Shown here one piece after another: positions 1 to 7,958 of a DNA stretch of 57,372 bases. This DNA is from CALCKW01 sp033852095 (lineage in GTDB: Bacteria > Pseudomonadota > Gammaproteobacteria > CALCKW01). The stretch is taken from positions 1 through 57,372 of the forward strand of contig JAWSVD010000131.1 of NCBI GenBank assembly GCA_033852095.1, in the 5' to 3' direction. Position 1 is the stretch's first letter; every line of letters begins with the position of its first letter. Position numbers and translations under genes: made by a program. The notes under the pieces were generated by a model that saw only the letters and a program-made list of their open reading frames with translations, ran no database searches and was not told the origin of the DNA.

Positions 1-249
1 AGCAAAGATGAGGGTGGTCGTCACACGCCATTTTTCGCCAATTACCGTCCGCAGTTCTACTTCCGCACGACGGATGTGACGGGCGCGGTAACGTTGCCAG
101 AAGGTGTCGAGATGGTGATGCCTGGTGATAACGTGAAAGTGACGGTTGAGTTGATCAACCCGATCGCGATGGAAGAAGGTCTGCGTTTCGCAATACGCGA
201 AGGTGGCCGAACAGTTGGCGCCGGCGTCGTCGCTAAAATTTTCGAGTAA
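1..249 (+). CDS. tuf: Elongation factor Tu, C-terminal part (5' end outside window)
   Basis: The first 82 codons encode the last beta-barrel domain of EF-Tu, the GTPase that delivers aminoacyl-tRNA to the ribosome. Recognisable stretches are FFANYRPQFYFRTTDVTG near the start, the MVMPGDNV segment, and the C-terminal GRTVGAGVVAKI. The frame is open from base 1 and ends in TAA at 247–249. It lies 6 bases upstream of rpsJ, as expected when tuf closes the str operon directly ahead of the S10 cluster. The GTPase domain is outside the window. Confidence 0.97.
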   Translation, partial: SKDEGGRHTPFFANYRPQFYFRTTDVTGAVTLPEGVEMVMPGDNVKVTVELINPIAMEEGLRFAIREGGRTVGAGVVAKIFE

Positions 250-255
250 ACAAAA

Positions 256-576
256 ATGTCTGCAAATCAAAATCAAGTTATTCGAATCCGTCTCAAAGCT
301 TTCGATCACAAATTAATCGATAAGTCTGCCGCGGAAATATTGGAAACAGCAAAGCGCACAGGTGCGCGGGTGTTGGGTCCTATCCCATTGCCGACCCGTA
401 AAGAGCGCTTCACTGTTCTTACGTCGCCGCACGTCAACAAAGATGCGCGTGACCAATATGAGATCCGTACGCACAAGCGTTTGATGGATATTGTTGACCC
501 GACTGATAAGACTGTCGATGCGTTGATGAAGCTCGATCTTGCTGCGGGTGTTGATGTTCAGATTCGTCTGACTTGA
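256..576 (+). CDS. rpsJ: 30S ribosomal protein S10
   Basis: A 106-residue protein of the 30S head; S10 also acts in NusB/NusG antitermination complexes. The core RIRLKAFDHKLID and the LPTRKERFTVL–SPHVNKDARDQYEIRTHKR block are typical. It is about three residues longer at the N terminus than the usual 103 (MSANQNQ before VIRIRLK). It starts 6 bases after tuf and is followed by an unusually long 216-base gap before rplC, so it may be transcribed mainly with tuf. Confidence 0.98.
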   Translation: MSANQNQVIRIRLKAFDHKLIDKSAAEILETAKRTGARVLGPIPLPTRKERFTVLTSPHVNKDARDQYEIRTHKRLMDIVDPTDKTVDALMKLDLAAGVDVQIRLT

Positions 577-792
577 AGTTGATTTTTTCGGCGATCTTCA
601 CTGTTTGAACTAATCGCCATATAAAAAGCGACTCTGCCCTAGCGGAGCGCTTTCCAAGGTGCTACAATGCGCAGCTTGGTCTCTCGGTATATAGACGTGC
701 CTTAAGCACGCAACCCATGCCGAGTGGGCTTAATGTTAGTTCCCAAACAGTGCAGATCAATCGAAATTTGCACGGTGTTAATGAGGCAAAAA
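577..792 (+). other. Leader-like intergenic region between rpsJ and rplC
   Basis: This 216-base non-coding gap holds a promoter-like TGCTACAAT and, just downstream, a nested fold. The outer arms are 683–690 (CTCGGTAT) and 717–724 (ATGCCGAG, one G-U pair). The inner perfect hairpin is CGTGC/GCACG at 696–700 and 706–710. A further TGGG/CCCA pairing lies at 725–728 and 742–745. In E. coli the L4-responsive S10 leader lies before rpsJ; here the only sizeable folded leader is after rpsJ. L4 control is inference. Confidence 0.5.
660..668 (+). promoter_or_regulatory. Extended -10 promoter candidate for rplC and downstream genes
   Basis: TGC-TACAAT is a good extended -10 element. No convincing -35 hexamer lies 16–18 bases upstream. 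Transcription would begin near 675, just before the folded leader at 683–724. The same nine bases occur upstream of metK. Confidence 0.4.
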
Positions 793-1443
793 ATGAGTAT
801 CGGAATTGTCGGTCGTAAGGCCGGGATGACGCGTGTCTTCACTGAAGAAGGCGTCTCTGAACCTGTCACAGTCATACAGGTTGAACCAAACCGCGTAACA
901 TTACTTCGCACGCAAGATGCGGACGGTTACGAGGGTTACCAAGTCACAGTGGGTGAGGTCAAAGCATCTCGCCTGTCAAAAGCCGAAGCAGGGCATTTCG
1001 CGAAAACCGGAGCAGGTGCGGGTCGTGGATTGTGGGAGTTTCGTCTCGGCGCAGAAGAATTCGAAAAATACGGCGTGTCCAGCGGCGCAGAGCTGAGTGT
1101 ATCTCTGTTCGAAGTTGGTCAGAAAATCGACGTTACCGGTACCTCTAAGGGTAAAGGTTTTCAAGGTGGTGTTAAGCGCCACAACTTCAGCATGCAAGAC
1201 GCCACGCACGGCAACTCTTTGTCGCATCGTGCCCCTGGATCAATCGGTCAGAATCAAACCCCTGGACGCGTGTTCAAAGGTAAGAAGATGGCTGGTCATA
1301 TGGGGGATGCGCGTACAACCGTGCAGAACCTAGAAGTTGTGCGAATCGATGCTGATCGCAATCTTCTGTTAGTACGCGGTGCCGTTCCAGGTGCTAAGAG
1401 TGGTGATGTTTTTGTATCACCTTCCGTCAAGGCTAAGTCATAA
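793..1443 (+). CDS. rplC: 50S ribosomal protein L3
   Basis: A 216-residue L3, an early assembly protein near the peptidyl transferase centre. MSIGIVGRKAGMTRVFTEEG at the N terminus and the central KGKGFQGGVKRHNF and SHRAPGSIG segments identify it; the last region holds the glutamine methylated by PrmB in relatives. The start at 793 is chosen because L3 homologues begin at this Met and GAGG lies just upstream at 783–786. The frame stays open upstream to 724, but that extension has no family resemblance. Confidence 0.97.
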   Translation: MSIGIVGRKAGMTRVFTEEGVSEPVTVIQVEPNRVTLLRTQDADGYEGYQVTVGEVKASRLSKAEAGHFAKTGAGAGRGLWEFRLGAEEFEKYGVSSGAELSVSLFEVGQKIDVTGTSKGKGFQGGVKRHNFSMQDATHGNSLSHRAPGSIGQNQTPGRVFKGKKMAGHMGDARTTVQNLEVVRIDADRNLLLVRGAVPGAKSGDVFVSPSVKAKS

Positions 1444-1453
1444 GGGGTGTGTA

Positions 1454-2062
1454 GTGGAGCTTAAACTGCACAACAATGCCGGTGTAATCGAAGCAGCTGA
1501 AGCTGTTTTTGGCCGGGATTATAATGAAGCGCTTGTTCATCAAGCCGTCGTCGCCTATTTGGCGGGTGCACGTGCTGGAACTAAAGCACAAAAAACACGT
1601 TCGGACGTAAGTGGCGGTGGTATCAAGCCCTGGCGTCAAAAAGGTACTGGCCGCGCACGCGCCGGTACCAGTCGGTCGCCTATCTGGCGCTCCGGTGGGG
1701 TTACATTTGCGGCACGTCCGCGTAACTACGAACAAAAACTCAACAAGAAGATGTACCGCGGCGCAATGCGCTCGATCTTCTCGGAGCTCAATCGGCAGGG
1801 TCGCTTGCTGATCGTGGATTCTTTTGCTCTCGAGGCGCCTAAGACTAAGTTGTTGAGCCAAAAGCTCAGTGAGTTGGGTGCGTTGAATTGTCTCATTCTG
1901 TTAGAAGGCATGGACGAAAAAGTCTTTCTTGCCTCGCGGAATTTGTCAAAAGTCAGTGCCAGCGATGTGAGCTCGGTTGATCCAGTGAGTCTGGTTGGCC
2001 ACGAAGTAGTTGTTGTTACAACGGCTGCTATCAAGCTTGTTGAGGAGATGCTCGGTGAATAA
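1454..2062 (+). CDS. rplD: 50S ribosomal protein L4
   Basis: A 202-residue L4 starting at GTG 1454 behind an AAGGGG-type site. L4 lines the peptide exit tunnel and in E. coli represses the S10 operon. The loop KPWRQKGTGRARAGTSRSPIW and the KMYRGAMRS helix are typical. It starts 10 bases after rplC, and its stop overlaps the rplW start by 8 bases, which suggests translational coupling. The open frame extends upstream to 1379 inside rplC, but those codons do not match the family. Confidence 0.96.
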   Translation: MELKLHNNAGVIEAAEAVFGRDYNEALVHQAVVAYLAGARAGTKAQKTRSDVSGGGIKPWRQKGTGRARAGTSRSPIWRSGGVTFAARPRNYEQKLNKKMYRGAMRSIFSELNRQGRLLIVDSFALEAPKTKLLSQKLSELGALNCLILLEGMDEKVFLASRNLSKVSASDVSSVDPVSLVGHEVVVVTTAAIKLVEEMLGE

Positions 2063-2357
2063 CGAACGACTCTATCAAGTGCTGGTTGCGCCCCATGTCT
2101 CTGAGAAAGCGACAATGGATGCCGAGTTGAACAATTGTCACACTTTTCGTGTTGCTATCGATGCTAACAAGCTCGAAGTAAAGCACGCAATTGAGGCGTT
2201 GTTTTCAGTAAAAGTCGAAGATGTCCGGATCCAAAAGGTGAAAGGCAAAGTCAAGCGTCACGGTCAAGCTTTGGGCCGACGCAATGACTGGAAGAAAGCT
2301 TCAATTAAGCTTTCCGAAGGCCATGACATCGACATGAACGCTTTTGAGGCCAAATAG
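2055..2357 (+). CDS. rplW: 50S ribosomal protein L23
   Basis: A 100-residue L23 using a GTG start at 2055 with GAGGAG at 2042–2047. L23 sits at the tunnel exit and is the docking site for trigger factor and SRP. LYQVLVAPHVSEKATM and the FSVKVEDVRI–KGKVKRHGQALGRRNDWKKA loop are characteristic. The 8-base overlap with rplD fits tight co-translation. Upstream in-frame codons from 2010 belong to the rplD reading region. Confidence 0.96.
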   Translation: MNNERLYQVLVAPHVSEKATMDAELNNCHTFRVAIDANKLEVKHAIEALFSVKVEDVRIQKVKGKVKRHGQALGRRNDWKKASIKLSEGHDIDMNAFEAK

Positions 2358-2359
2358 AC

Positions 2360-3187
2360 ATGGCGATTGTAAAAGCTAAACCTACATCGCCTGGCCGTCG
2401 TGGTGTTGTTAAGGTAGTACATAAGGATCTTTACAAGGGTCGCCCACACGCGCCGTTACTTGAAAAGAAATCCAAGTCTGGCGGTCGAAACAACGCAGGG
2501 CGTATTACTACCCGGCATATCGGTGGTGGGCACAAGCAGCACTATCGGATCATCGATTTTAAGCGCAACAAAGACGGTATCCCCGGAAAGGTTGAGCGCG
2601 TCGAGTATGATCCTAACCGGTCCGCGCACATTGCGCTGGTGCTTTACGCTGACGGTGAGCGCACTTATATCATTGCGCCAGCAGGGATGAAGACCGGCGA
2701 TGCAATTCGCTCTGGTCGAGATGCTGCTATTAAGCCTGGTAACTCACTGCCTCTGAGCAATATTCCCGTCGGTACAGTCGTTCATTGTATTGAGCTGAAG
2801 CCTGGTAAAGGCGCGCAGGTTGCCCGGAGCGCCGGTGCATCGGTGCAGATCGTTGCACGTGAAGGCACTTATGTGACACTTCGTTTGCGTTCAGGTGAAA
2901 TGCGCAAAGTGTTGTCAGAGTGTCGTGCGACTGTCGGAGTTGTCAGCAACGGTGAGCATTCCCTACGTAAGCTTGGTAAAGCAGGTGCTACTCGCTGGCG
3001 CGGTGTTCGACCAACGGTGCGTGGTGTTGTAATGAACCCGGTTGATCACCCGCACGGTGGTGGTGAGGGTCGTACTTCTGGTGGTCGTCATCCTGTTACT
3101 CCTTGGGGTGTGCCTACAAAGGGTTACAAGACTCGTTCAAACAAGCGTACTGATCGTCTGATCGTTCGTCGTCGTAATAAAAAGTAA
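2360..3187 (+). CDS. rplB: 50S ribosomal protein L2
   Basis: A 275-residue L2, one of the most conserved 50S proteins, needed for subunit association and peptidyl transfer. It contains the N-terminal KPTSPGRRGVVKV segment, the RITTRHIGGGHKQHYRIIDF block, and the C-terminal GVVMNPVDHPHGGGEGR loop with the conserved histidine. It begins 2 bases after rplW. Length is normal for gammaproteobacteria. Confidence 0.98.
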   Translation: MAIVKAKPTSPGRRGVVKVVHKDLYKGRPHAPLLEKKSKSGGRNNAGRITTRHIGGGHKQHYRIIDFKRNKDGIPGKVERVEYDPNRSAHIALVLYADGERTYIIAPAGMKTGDAIRSGRDAAIKPGNSLPLSNIPVGTVVHCIELKPGKGAQVARSAGASVQIVAREGTYVTLRLRSGEMRKVLSECRATVGVVSNGEHSLRKLGKAGATRWRGVRPTVRGVVMNPVDHPHGGGEGRTSGGRHPVTPWGVPTKGYKTRSNKRTDRLIVRRRNKK

Positions 3188-3202
3188 GTGGAGGACAGGT
3201 AA

Positions 3203-3475
3203 ATGCCACGTTCGCTAAAAAAGGGACCGTTTGTCGACCATCACTTGCAGGCGAAGGTCGAAGAAGCAGCTAAAAATAACAGTCGCAAGCCAATCAAAAC
3301 ATGGTCGCGTCGCTCGATGATTCTGCCGGACATGGTGGGTTTAACCATCGCCGTCCATAACGGTCGTCAGCACGTACCAGTATTGGTCAACGAAAACATG
3401 GTCGGGCACAAGCTTGGTGAGTTCGCTTTAACGCGAACTTACAAAGGCCACGTTGCCGACAAGAAGTCGAGGTAA
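3203..3475 (+). CDS. rpsS: 30S ribosomal protein S19
   Basis: A 90-residue S19 that pairs with S13 in the 30S head and contacts the A-site region. PRSLKKGPFVDHHL, TWSRRSMILPDMVG and HKLGEFALTRTY are family hallmarks. A GGAGG site precedes the ATG in the 15-base gap after rplB. Confidence 0.98.
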   Translation: MPRSLKKGPFVDHHLQAKVEEAAKNNSRKPIKTWSRRSMILPDMVGLTIAVHNGRQHVPVLVNENMVGHKLGEFALTRTYKGHVADKKSR

Positions 3476-3481
3476 GCAGAC

Positions 3482-3814
3482 ATGCAAGCCCGTGCCAAAC
3501 AAGAACACGTTCGCATCTCGCCGCAAAAAGCGCGCTTGGTAGCGGATCAAGTACGTGGACTCCACGTTGCTAAAGCGCTGCAAGTTTTGCAGTTCAGCAA
3601 CAAGAAGGCCGCGGTTACACTAAAGAAGCTGTTGGAATCTGCGATCTCAAATGCAGAGCACAACGAAGGTGCTGATGTGGATGAGCTCCTGGTGTCGCGA
3701 GTATTCGTTGACCAAGGACCAACCATGAAGCGTACTCGTGCTCGCGCAAAAGGTCGCGCTAACAGAATTATAAAACGCACAAGTCACATCACTGTTGAAG
3801 TGGCGGAGAGCTAG
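3482..3814 (+). CDS. rplV: 50S ribosomal protein L22
   Basis: A 110-residue L22 whose long hairpin lines the exit tunnel and shapes macrolide susceptibility in known species. Seen here are the N-terminal VRISPQKARLVADQVRG and the C-terminal GPTMKRTRARAKGRANRI hairpin tip region. No insertion or deletion is apparent in the loop. It sits 6 bases after rpsS and 5 before rpsC. Confidence 0.98.
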   Translation: MQARAKQEHVRISPQKARLVADQVRGLHVAKALQVLQFSNKKAAVTLKKLLESAISNAEHNEGADVDELLVSRVFVDQGPTMKRTRARAKGRANRIIKRTSHITVEVAES

Positions 3815-3819
3815 AGGCT

Positions 3820-4509
3820 ATGGGACGAAAAGTACATCCGGTCGGTATCCGGCTTGGTATTTCCAGTGACTGGAACTCTACCTGGTATGCCGACAAGCAG
3901 TGGTACGCCAAATACCTGAATGACGACTTGGTCGTTCGGGAATATTTGAAAAAGAAGTTGGCTCACGCCTCCGTCAGTCGTATTCAAATAAACCGCCCTG
4001 CGCGCTCTGCTGTGATCACTATTCACACAGCTCGCCCTGGTATCGTGATTGGCCGACAAGGTGCCGACATCGAGAAGCTTCGCCATGAACTGGCGCCGCT
4101 GCTTGGACTCAATGTCAACACAGTCAAAGTCAACATCGCAGAGATACGTAAACCAGAGCTGGATGCCCAATTGGTGGCTGAAGGTGTTGCTCAGCAGCTT
4201 GAGCGTCGGGTTATGTTTAGACGTGCCATGAAGCGTGTTATCGGTAATACGATGCGGCTCGGTGCTGTCGGTGTGAAGGTTGCGGTTGCCGGTCGTTTGA
4301 ACGGTGCTGAGATCGCTCGCCGTGAGTGGTACCACGATGGACGTGTACCTCTCCACACTTTACGTGCGGATATCGATTATGGCTTTGCAGAAGCCAACAC
4401 CACTTACGGCATCATTGGCGTAAAGGTTTGGATCTGCAAAGGCGAGGTTTTCGATCTCGAGCAGAAACGTGCGGCCGTGAAAACGGATACTGCGCCAGCT
4501 CGGAAATAG
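3820..4509 (+). CDS. rpsC: 30S ribosomal protein S3
   Basis: A 229-residue S3 with a KH-type RNA-binding domain; it helps form the mRNA entry channel helicase site. GRKVHPVGIRLGI opens the protein, GIVIGRQGADIEKLR is the KH GxxG region, and GRLNGAEIARREWYHDGRVPL is the conserved C-terminal half. The tail (AAVKTDTAPARK) is short and lysine-rich as is common. Confidence 0.98.
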   Translation: MGRKVHPVGIRLGISSDWNSTWYADKQWYAKYLNDDLVVREYLKKKLAHASVSRIQINRPARSAVITIHTARPGIVIGRQGADIEKLRHELAPLLGLNVNTVKVNIAEIRKPELDAQLVAEGVAQQLERRVMFRRAMKRVIGNTMRLGAVGVKVAVAGRLNGAEIARREWYHDGRVPLHTLRADIDYGFAEANTTYGIIGVKVWICKGEVFDLEQKRAAVKTDTAPARK

Positions 4510-4518
4510 GGTGCGATC

Positions 4519-4932
4519 ATGCTTCAGCCTAAAAGAACAAAATTTAGAAAAATGTTTAAAGGCCGTAACCGCGGCTTGGCTCAAACCGGAAACAAAGTTA
4601 GTTTCGGTGAATACGGCCTAAAGTCGGTAGGTCGTGGACGGGTAACAGCTCGTCAGATCGAAGCGGCTCGTCGTGCAATGACCCGCCACATTAAACGTGG
4701 TGGTAAAATTTGGATTCGTATATTTCCCGATACGCCAATATCCAAAAAGCCGATAGAAGTACGTATGGGTAAAGGTAAGGGTAACGTTGAGTATTGGGTC
4801 GCTAAAGTAGTGCCTGGTACGATGCTGTATGAAATGGAAGGTGTGGGCGAAGAAATCGCTCGCGAAGCTTTTCGTTTAGCAGCAGCCAAGTTACCCGTTA
4901 AGACGACATTCGTGTCTCGTACGGTGATGTGA
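4519..4932 (+). CDS. rplP: 50S ribosomal protein L16
   Basis: A 137-residue L16 that contacts the A- and P-site tRNAs. LQPKRTKFRKMFKGRNRG at the start, RQIEAARRAMTRHIKRGGKI in the middle and MGKGKGNVEYWVAKV towards the C terminus identify it. The region RMGKGKG includes the arginine hydroxylated by RoxA in E. coli. Its TGA overlaps the rpmC ATG by one base. Confidence 0.98.
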   Translation: MLQPKRTKFRKMFKGRNRGLAQTGNKVSFGEYGLKSVGRGRVTARQIEAARRAMTRHIKRGGKIWIRIFPDTPISKKPIEVRMGKGKGNVEYWVAKVVPGTMLYEMEGVGEEIAREAFRLAAAKLPVKTTFVSRTVM

Positions 4933-5135
4933 TGAAAGCTACAGAATTAAAAGAGAAAAGCGACGCAGAGCTGCAGACTGAATTGGAATCAATTCGTAAA
5001 GAGCAATTCAATTTGCGTATGCAGCGTGGTGCGGGGCAAGAAGTTCGCCCGCACATTTGGCGTCTAGCAAAGAAGAACATAGCGCGTATCAAAACGGTAC
5101 AGCGTCAAAGACAGGAATCGGGTGATCAGTCATGA
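4932..5135 (+). CDS. rpmC: 50S ribosomal protein L29
   Basis: A 67-residue L29, a helical hairpin near the tunnel exit beside L23. MKATELKEKSDAELQTEL and LRMQRGAGQEVRPH match the family. The ATG at 4932 shares its first base with the rplP stop; the GTG one codon upstream is less likely. The 3' end overlaps rpsQ by 4 bases. Confidence 0.97.
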   Translation: MKATELKEKSDAELQTELESIRKEQFNLRMQRGAGQEVRPHIWRLAKKNIARIKTVQRQRQESGDQS

Positions 5136-5398
5136 GCGACGATAATCAAAACCTACGTCGTACAGCAGTCGGTATCGTTGTTAGCGACAAGATGGAAAAG
5201 TCCGCAACTATCCTGATTGAGCGCAAAGAAAAGCACCCGATCTACGGTAAGTACGTACGCAAGTCAAATAAGGCACATTGCCACGACGAGAATAATGAGT
5301 GCAAAGTAGGAGACAAAGTTCAAATTGAAGAGTGTCGCCCTTTGTCCAAAACTAAGTCTTGGCGTTTGGTTCGTATAATTGACGCAGCTCGTCGTTAG
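5132..5398 (+). CDS. rpsQ: 30S ribosomal protein S17
   Basis: An 88-residue S17 with an OB fold, a primary 16S rRNA-binding protein. TAVGIVVSDKMEKSATILIE and the RPLSKTKSWRLVRII strand are diagnostic. It starts in an ATGA overlap with rpmC. A 29-base gap with a GAGGAG site separates it from rplN, so the S10 and spc parts are likely one transcript or nearly so. Confidence 0.97.
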   Translation: MSDDNQNLRRTAVGIVVSDKMEKSATILIERKEKHPIYGKYVRKSNKAHCHDENNECKVGDKVQIEECRPLSKTKSWRLVRIIDAARR

Positions 5399-5427
5399 AC
5401 GTCAGCGCAGCTCTGAGGAGAATTGTT

Positions 5428-5796
5428 GTGATTCAGATGCAAACAGTACTCAGTGCCGCTGACAACAGCGGTGCTCGAAAAGTCCAGTGCATTAAGGTGC
5501 TTGGTGGTTCTAAGCGTCGGTACGCAGGTATCGGTGACATCATCAAAGTCAGTATCAAAGATGCTATCCCACGCGGGAAAGTTAAGAAGGGTGAGGTGTA
5601 CAACGCTCTGGTGGTGCGAACCCGCCACGGTGTTCGTCGGCCCGACGGCTCTGCAATCCGCTTCGACGGGAATGCGGCTGTCATCTTAAACGCCAAGTTG
5701 GAGCCTATTGGTACTCGTATCTTTGGCCCCGTGACCCGCGAACTGCGCAACGAGAAATTCATGAAAATAATTTCTCTCGCACCAGAAGTTCTGTGA
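5428..5796 (+). CDS. rplN: 50S ribosomal protein L14
   Basis: A 122-residue L14, the first gene of the spc-type cluster; L14 forms an inter-subunit bridge and binds RsfS. It uses GTG at 5428 after GAGGAG at 5415–5420. IQMQTVLSAADNSGARKVQCIKVLGG and RPDGSAIRFDGNAAVI are nearly invariant family segments. In E. coli this point is the start of a separate operon; here the gap is only 29 bases. Confidence 0.97.
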   Translation: MIQMQTVLSAADNSGARKVQCIKVLGGSKRRYAGIGDIIKVSIKDAIPRGKVKKGEVYNALVVRTRHGVRRPDGSAIRFDGNAAVILNAKLEPIGTRIFGPVTRELRNEKFMKIISLAPEVL

Positions 5797-5806
5797 GGTC
5801 CAGTTG

Positions 5807-6121
5807 ATGAATAAGATAAAAAACGGTGACGAGGTAGTCGTCACAACCGGTAAAGATAAGGGCAGACGCGGAAACGTTCGTGAAGTCCGTTCTAATGGCA
5901 AACTCATTGTTGACGGTGTCAACATGGTCAAGCGACACACCAAAGGCAATCCCATGGCGGGCGCTCCTGGTGGAATCGTTGAAAAGGAAGCGGCGATTGA
6001 TGCTTCTAATGTGTTGCTTTGGAACGCTGCTGCCGGTAAAGGCGATCGAGTGGGCATTAAGGAAGTTGACGGAAAAAAAGTCCGTTTCTTTAAGTCCAAC
6101 GATCAAGTTGTAGATTCCTGA
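5807..6121 (+). CDS. rplX: 50S ribosomal protein L24
   Basis: A 104-residue L24, an assembly initiator that binds early 23S rRNA. The KOW motif is visible near the N terminus (IKNGDEVVVTTGKDKGRRG) and the middle carries VNMVKRHTKGNP. The ATG at 5807 is preferred to the TTG immediately before it. Confidence 0.97.
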   Translation: MNKIKNGDEVVVTTGKDKGRRGNVREVRSNGKLIVDGVNMVKRHTKGNPMAGAPGGIVEKEAAIDASNVLLWNAAAGKGDRVGIKEVDGKKVRFFKSNDQVVDS

Positions 6122-6131
6122 GGCGCCAGTA

Positions 6132-6680
6132 ATGACACGGTTGCAAGAACACTATAAAGAGAAGATTGTTCCCCAGTTGATGGAGCAGTTTTCCTATGCG
6201 AGCGTCATGCAGGTGCCTCGTATACAGAAAATCACCCTGAATATCGGACTCAGCGAAGCTGTAACTGATAAGAAAATAGCGGACAATGCGCTGGCTGATC
6301 TCACTAAGATCACCGGTCAAAAAGGCGTGATCACTCTCGCTCGCAAGTCCATCGCTGGTTTTAAAATCCGCGACGATATGGCTATCGGGTGCATGGTGAC
6401 GTTGAGAAGGGCTCATATGTACGAGTTTCTCGATCGTCTCGTGAATGTTGCGATACCTCGTGTGCGTGATTTTCGTGGCCTGAACGGGAAATCGTTCGAC
6501 GGTCGTGGAAACTACAACATGGGCATCAAAGAGCAGATCATTTTCCCCGAAATTGATTATGACAAAATTGATGCGTTGCGCGGTATGAACATCACCGTAA
6601 CCACCTCTGCTAAAACTGACGAAGAAGGCACAGCGCTGTTAAAAGCGTTTAACTTCCCGTTCAGACAAAAGGGCGAATAA
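6132..6680 (+). CDS. rplE: 50S ribosomal protein L5
   Basis: A 182-residue L5 that carries 5S rRNA and contacts P-site tRNA. IQKITLNIGLSEAVTDKK, the GCMVTLRR segment and DFRGLNGKSFDGRGNYNMG are typical. In E. coli the start region of this gene is the S8 repressor target; I cannot recognise that site here by eye. It abuts rpsN with no gap. Confidence 0.98.
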   Translation: MTRLQEHYKEKIVPQLMEQFSYASVMQVPRIQKITLNIGLSEAVTDKKIADNALADLTKITGQKGVITLARKSIAGFKIRDDMAIGCMVTLRRAHMYEFLDRLVNVAIPRVRDFRGLNGKSFDGRGNYNMGIKEQIIFPEIDYDKIDALRGMNITVTTSAKTDEEGTALLKAFNFPFRQKGE

Positions 6681-6986
6681 ATGGCTAAGAAGTCAATGCT
6701 TGCACGCGAGGCAAAGCGCACGCTGTTATTAGAGCGTTACGCTGCGAAACGCGCTGCGTTAAAGGCGATAATTGCTTCAGAAGAAACTGGTTTTGAAGAG
6801 AAGATGGAAGCCTCTGCTAAATTGCAGAAGCTGCCACGTGATTCCTCAGCCAGTCGTGGTCGCAACCGCTGCGGTGTAACAGGACGCCCCCATGGGTTCT
6901 ATCGCAAGTTCGGTTTGGGCCGTAACAAGTTACGTGAATCCGCCATGCGCGGCGACGTGCCTGGACTCGTGAAAGCGAGTTGGTAG
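6681..6986 (+). CDS. rpsN: 30S ribosomal protein S14 (zinc-independent type)
   Basis: A 101-residue S14 of the long form without zinc-binding CxxC pairs; the only cysteine visible in the C-terminal half is in RNRCGVTGRPHGFYRKFGL. This is the usual gammaproteobacterial paralogue and does not depend on zinc. ATG directly follows the rplE stop. Confidence 0.98.
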   Translation: MAKKSMLAREAKRTLLLERYAAKRAALKAIIASEETGFEEKMEASAKLQKLPRDSSASRGRNRCGVTGRPHGFYRKFGLGRNKLRESAMRGDVPGLVKASW

Positions 6987-6998
6987 GAGAATAAAAAA

Positions 6999-7397
6999 AT
7001 GAGTATGTCTGATCCAATCGCGGATATGTTAACGCGTATACGCAACGCACAGAGTTCCGGTAAAGCTAGCTGTGCTATGCCTGCCTCCAAGGTTAAAGAA
7101 TCTCTTGCGAAGGTACTGCTTGAAGAAGGCTATATCGGTGAGTTCAAAGTCACCGGCGACACGCCAGCCACGCGCACTTTGGAAATCAAGCTGCGTTACT
7201 TCGAGGGTAAGCCCGTCATAGATATGATCAAGCGTGTTTCACGCCCAGGTCTGCGTATCTATAAGTCAAAAGAAGAGCTGCCCAAAGTCATGGGCGGGCT
7301 CGGTGTGGCAGTGGTTTCCACTTCTCGTGGCGTAATGAGCGACAAAGCTGCTCGTTTGGCCGGAGAAGGTGGCGAAATCATGTGTTACGTCTCTTAA
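6999..7397 (+). CDS. rpsH: 30S ribosomal protein S8
   Basis: A 132-residue S8, a primary 16S rRNA binder and translational repressor of the spc operon in E. coli. MSMSDPIADMLTRIRN and RVSRPGLRIYKSKEELPKV identify it, as does the C-terminal GEGGEIMCYVS. A second ATG two codons in is an alternative start. Confidence 0.98.
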   Translation: MSMSDPIADMLTRIRNAQSSGKASCAMPASKVKESLAKVLLEEGYIGEFKVTGDTPATRTLEIKLRYFEGKPVIDMIKRVSRPGLRIYKSKEELPKVMGGLGVAVVSTSRGVMSDKAARLAGEGGEIMCYVS

Positions 7398-7412
7398 GGT
7401 TGGGGCTTACAA

Positions 7413-7946
7413 ATGTCTAGAGTAGCAAAACAGCCTGTATCGTTGCCCAAGGGCGTGACGGTTTCAGTATCTGGTCAAGAGGTCTCTGCAAAGGGGCCCA
7501 AGGGTACCCTCGCGATGGTGTTGCACAGCAGTGTGGCACTAGAGCAGGGCGATGGCGAGTTGATCGTTAAACCAGCCAAAGAGAGCAAAGATGGCCTCAT
7601 GATGGCCGGAACAATGCGTTCATTGGTCAACAACTTGGTTTTAGGTGTCAGTGTGGGCTGGGAAAAAAAGCTCGCATTGGTTGGCGTGGGCTATCGTGCT
7701 CAGGCGCAGGGCTCTAAGGTCAATTTGACGCTCGGTTTCTCGCACCCAGTCGTGTATGACATACCCGAAGGCGTATCTGTAGAGACTCCATCACAAACTG
7801 AAATCGTCATAAAAGGCGCCGACAAGCAAGCCGTGGGTCAAGTGGCTGCTGAGTTGCGCGCCTATCGTTCACCAGAGCCTTATAAAGGTAAGGGTGTTCG
7901 TTATGCCGGTGAGCAAATTTCGCTCAAAGAGGCGAAAAAGAAATAA
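7413..7946 (+). CDS. rplF: 50S ribosomal protein L6
   Basis: A 177-residue L6 with two similar alpha/beta domains; it lies near the factor-binding site. SRVAKQPVSLPKGVTV opens the protein and the KGADKQAVGQVAAELRAYRSPEPYKGKGVRY block closes it. Length and spacing to neighbours (15 and 12 bases) are normal. Confidence 0.97.
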   Translation: MSRVAKQPVSLPKGVTVSVSGQEVSAKGPKGTLAMVLHSSVALEQGDGELIVKPAKESKDGLMMAGTMRSLVNNLVLGVSVGWEKKLALVGVGYRAQAQGSKVNLTLGFSHPVVYDIPEGVSVETPSQTEIVIKGADKQAVGQVAAELRAYRSPEPYKGKGVRYAGEQISLKEAKKK

Positions 7947-7958
7947 GGGCTCGGAACA

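Noticed and set aside
3811..4356. 181-codon minus-strand frame over rpsC
   Set aside because: Shadow of the S3 gene.
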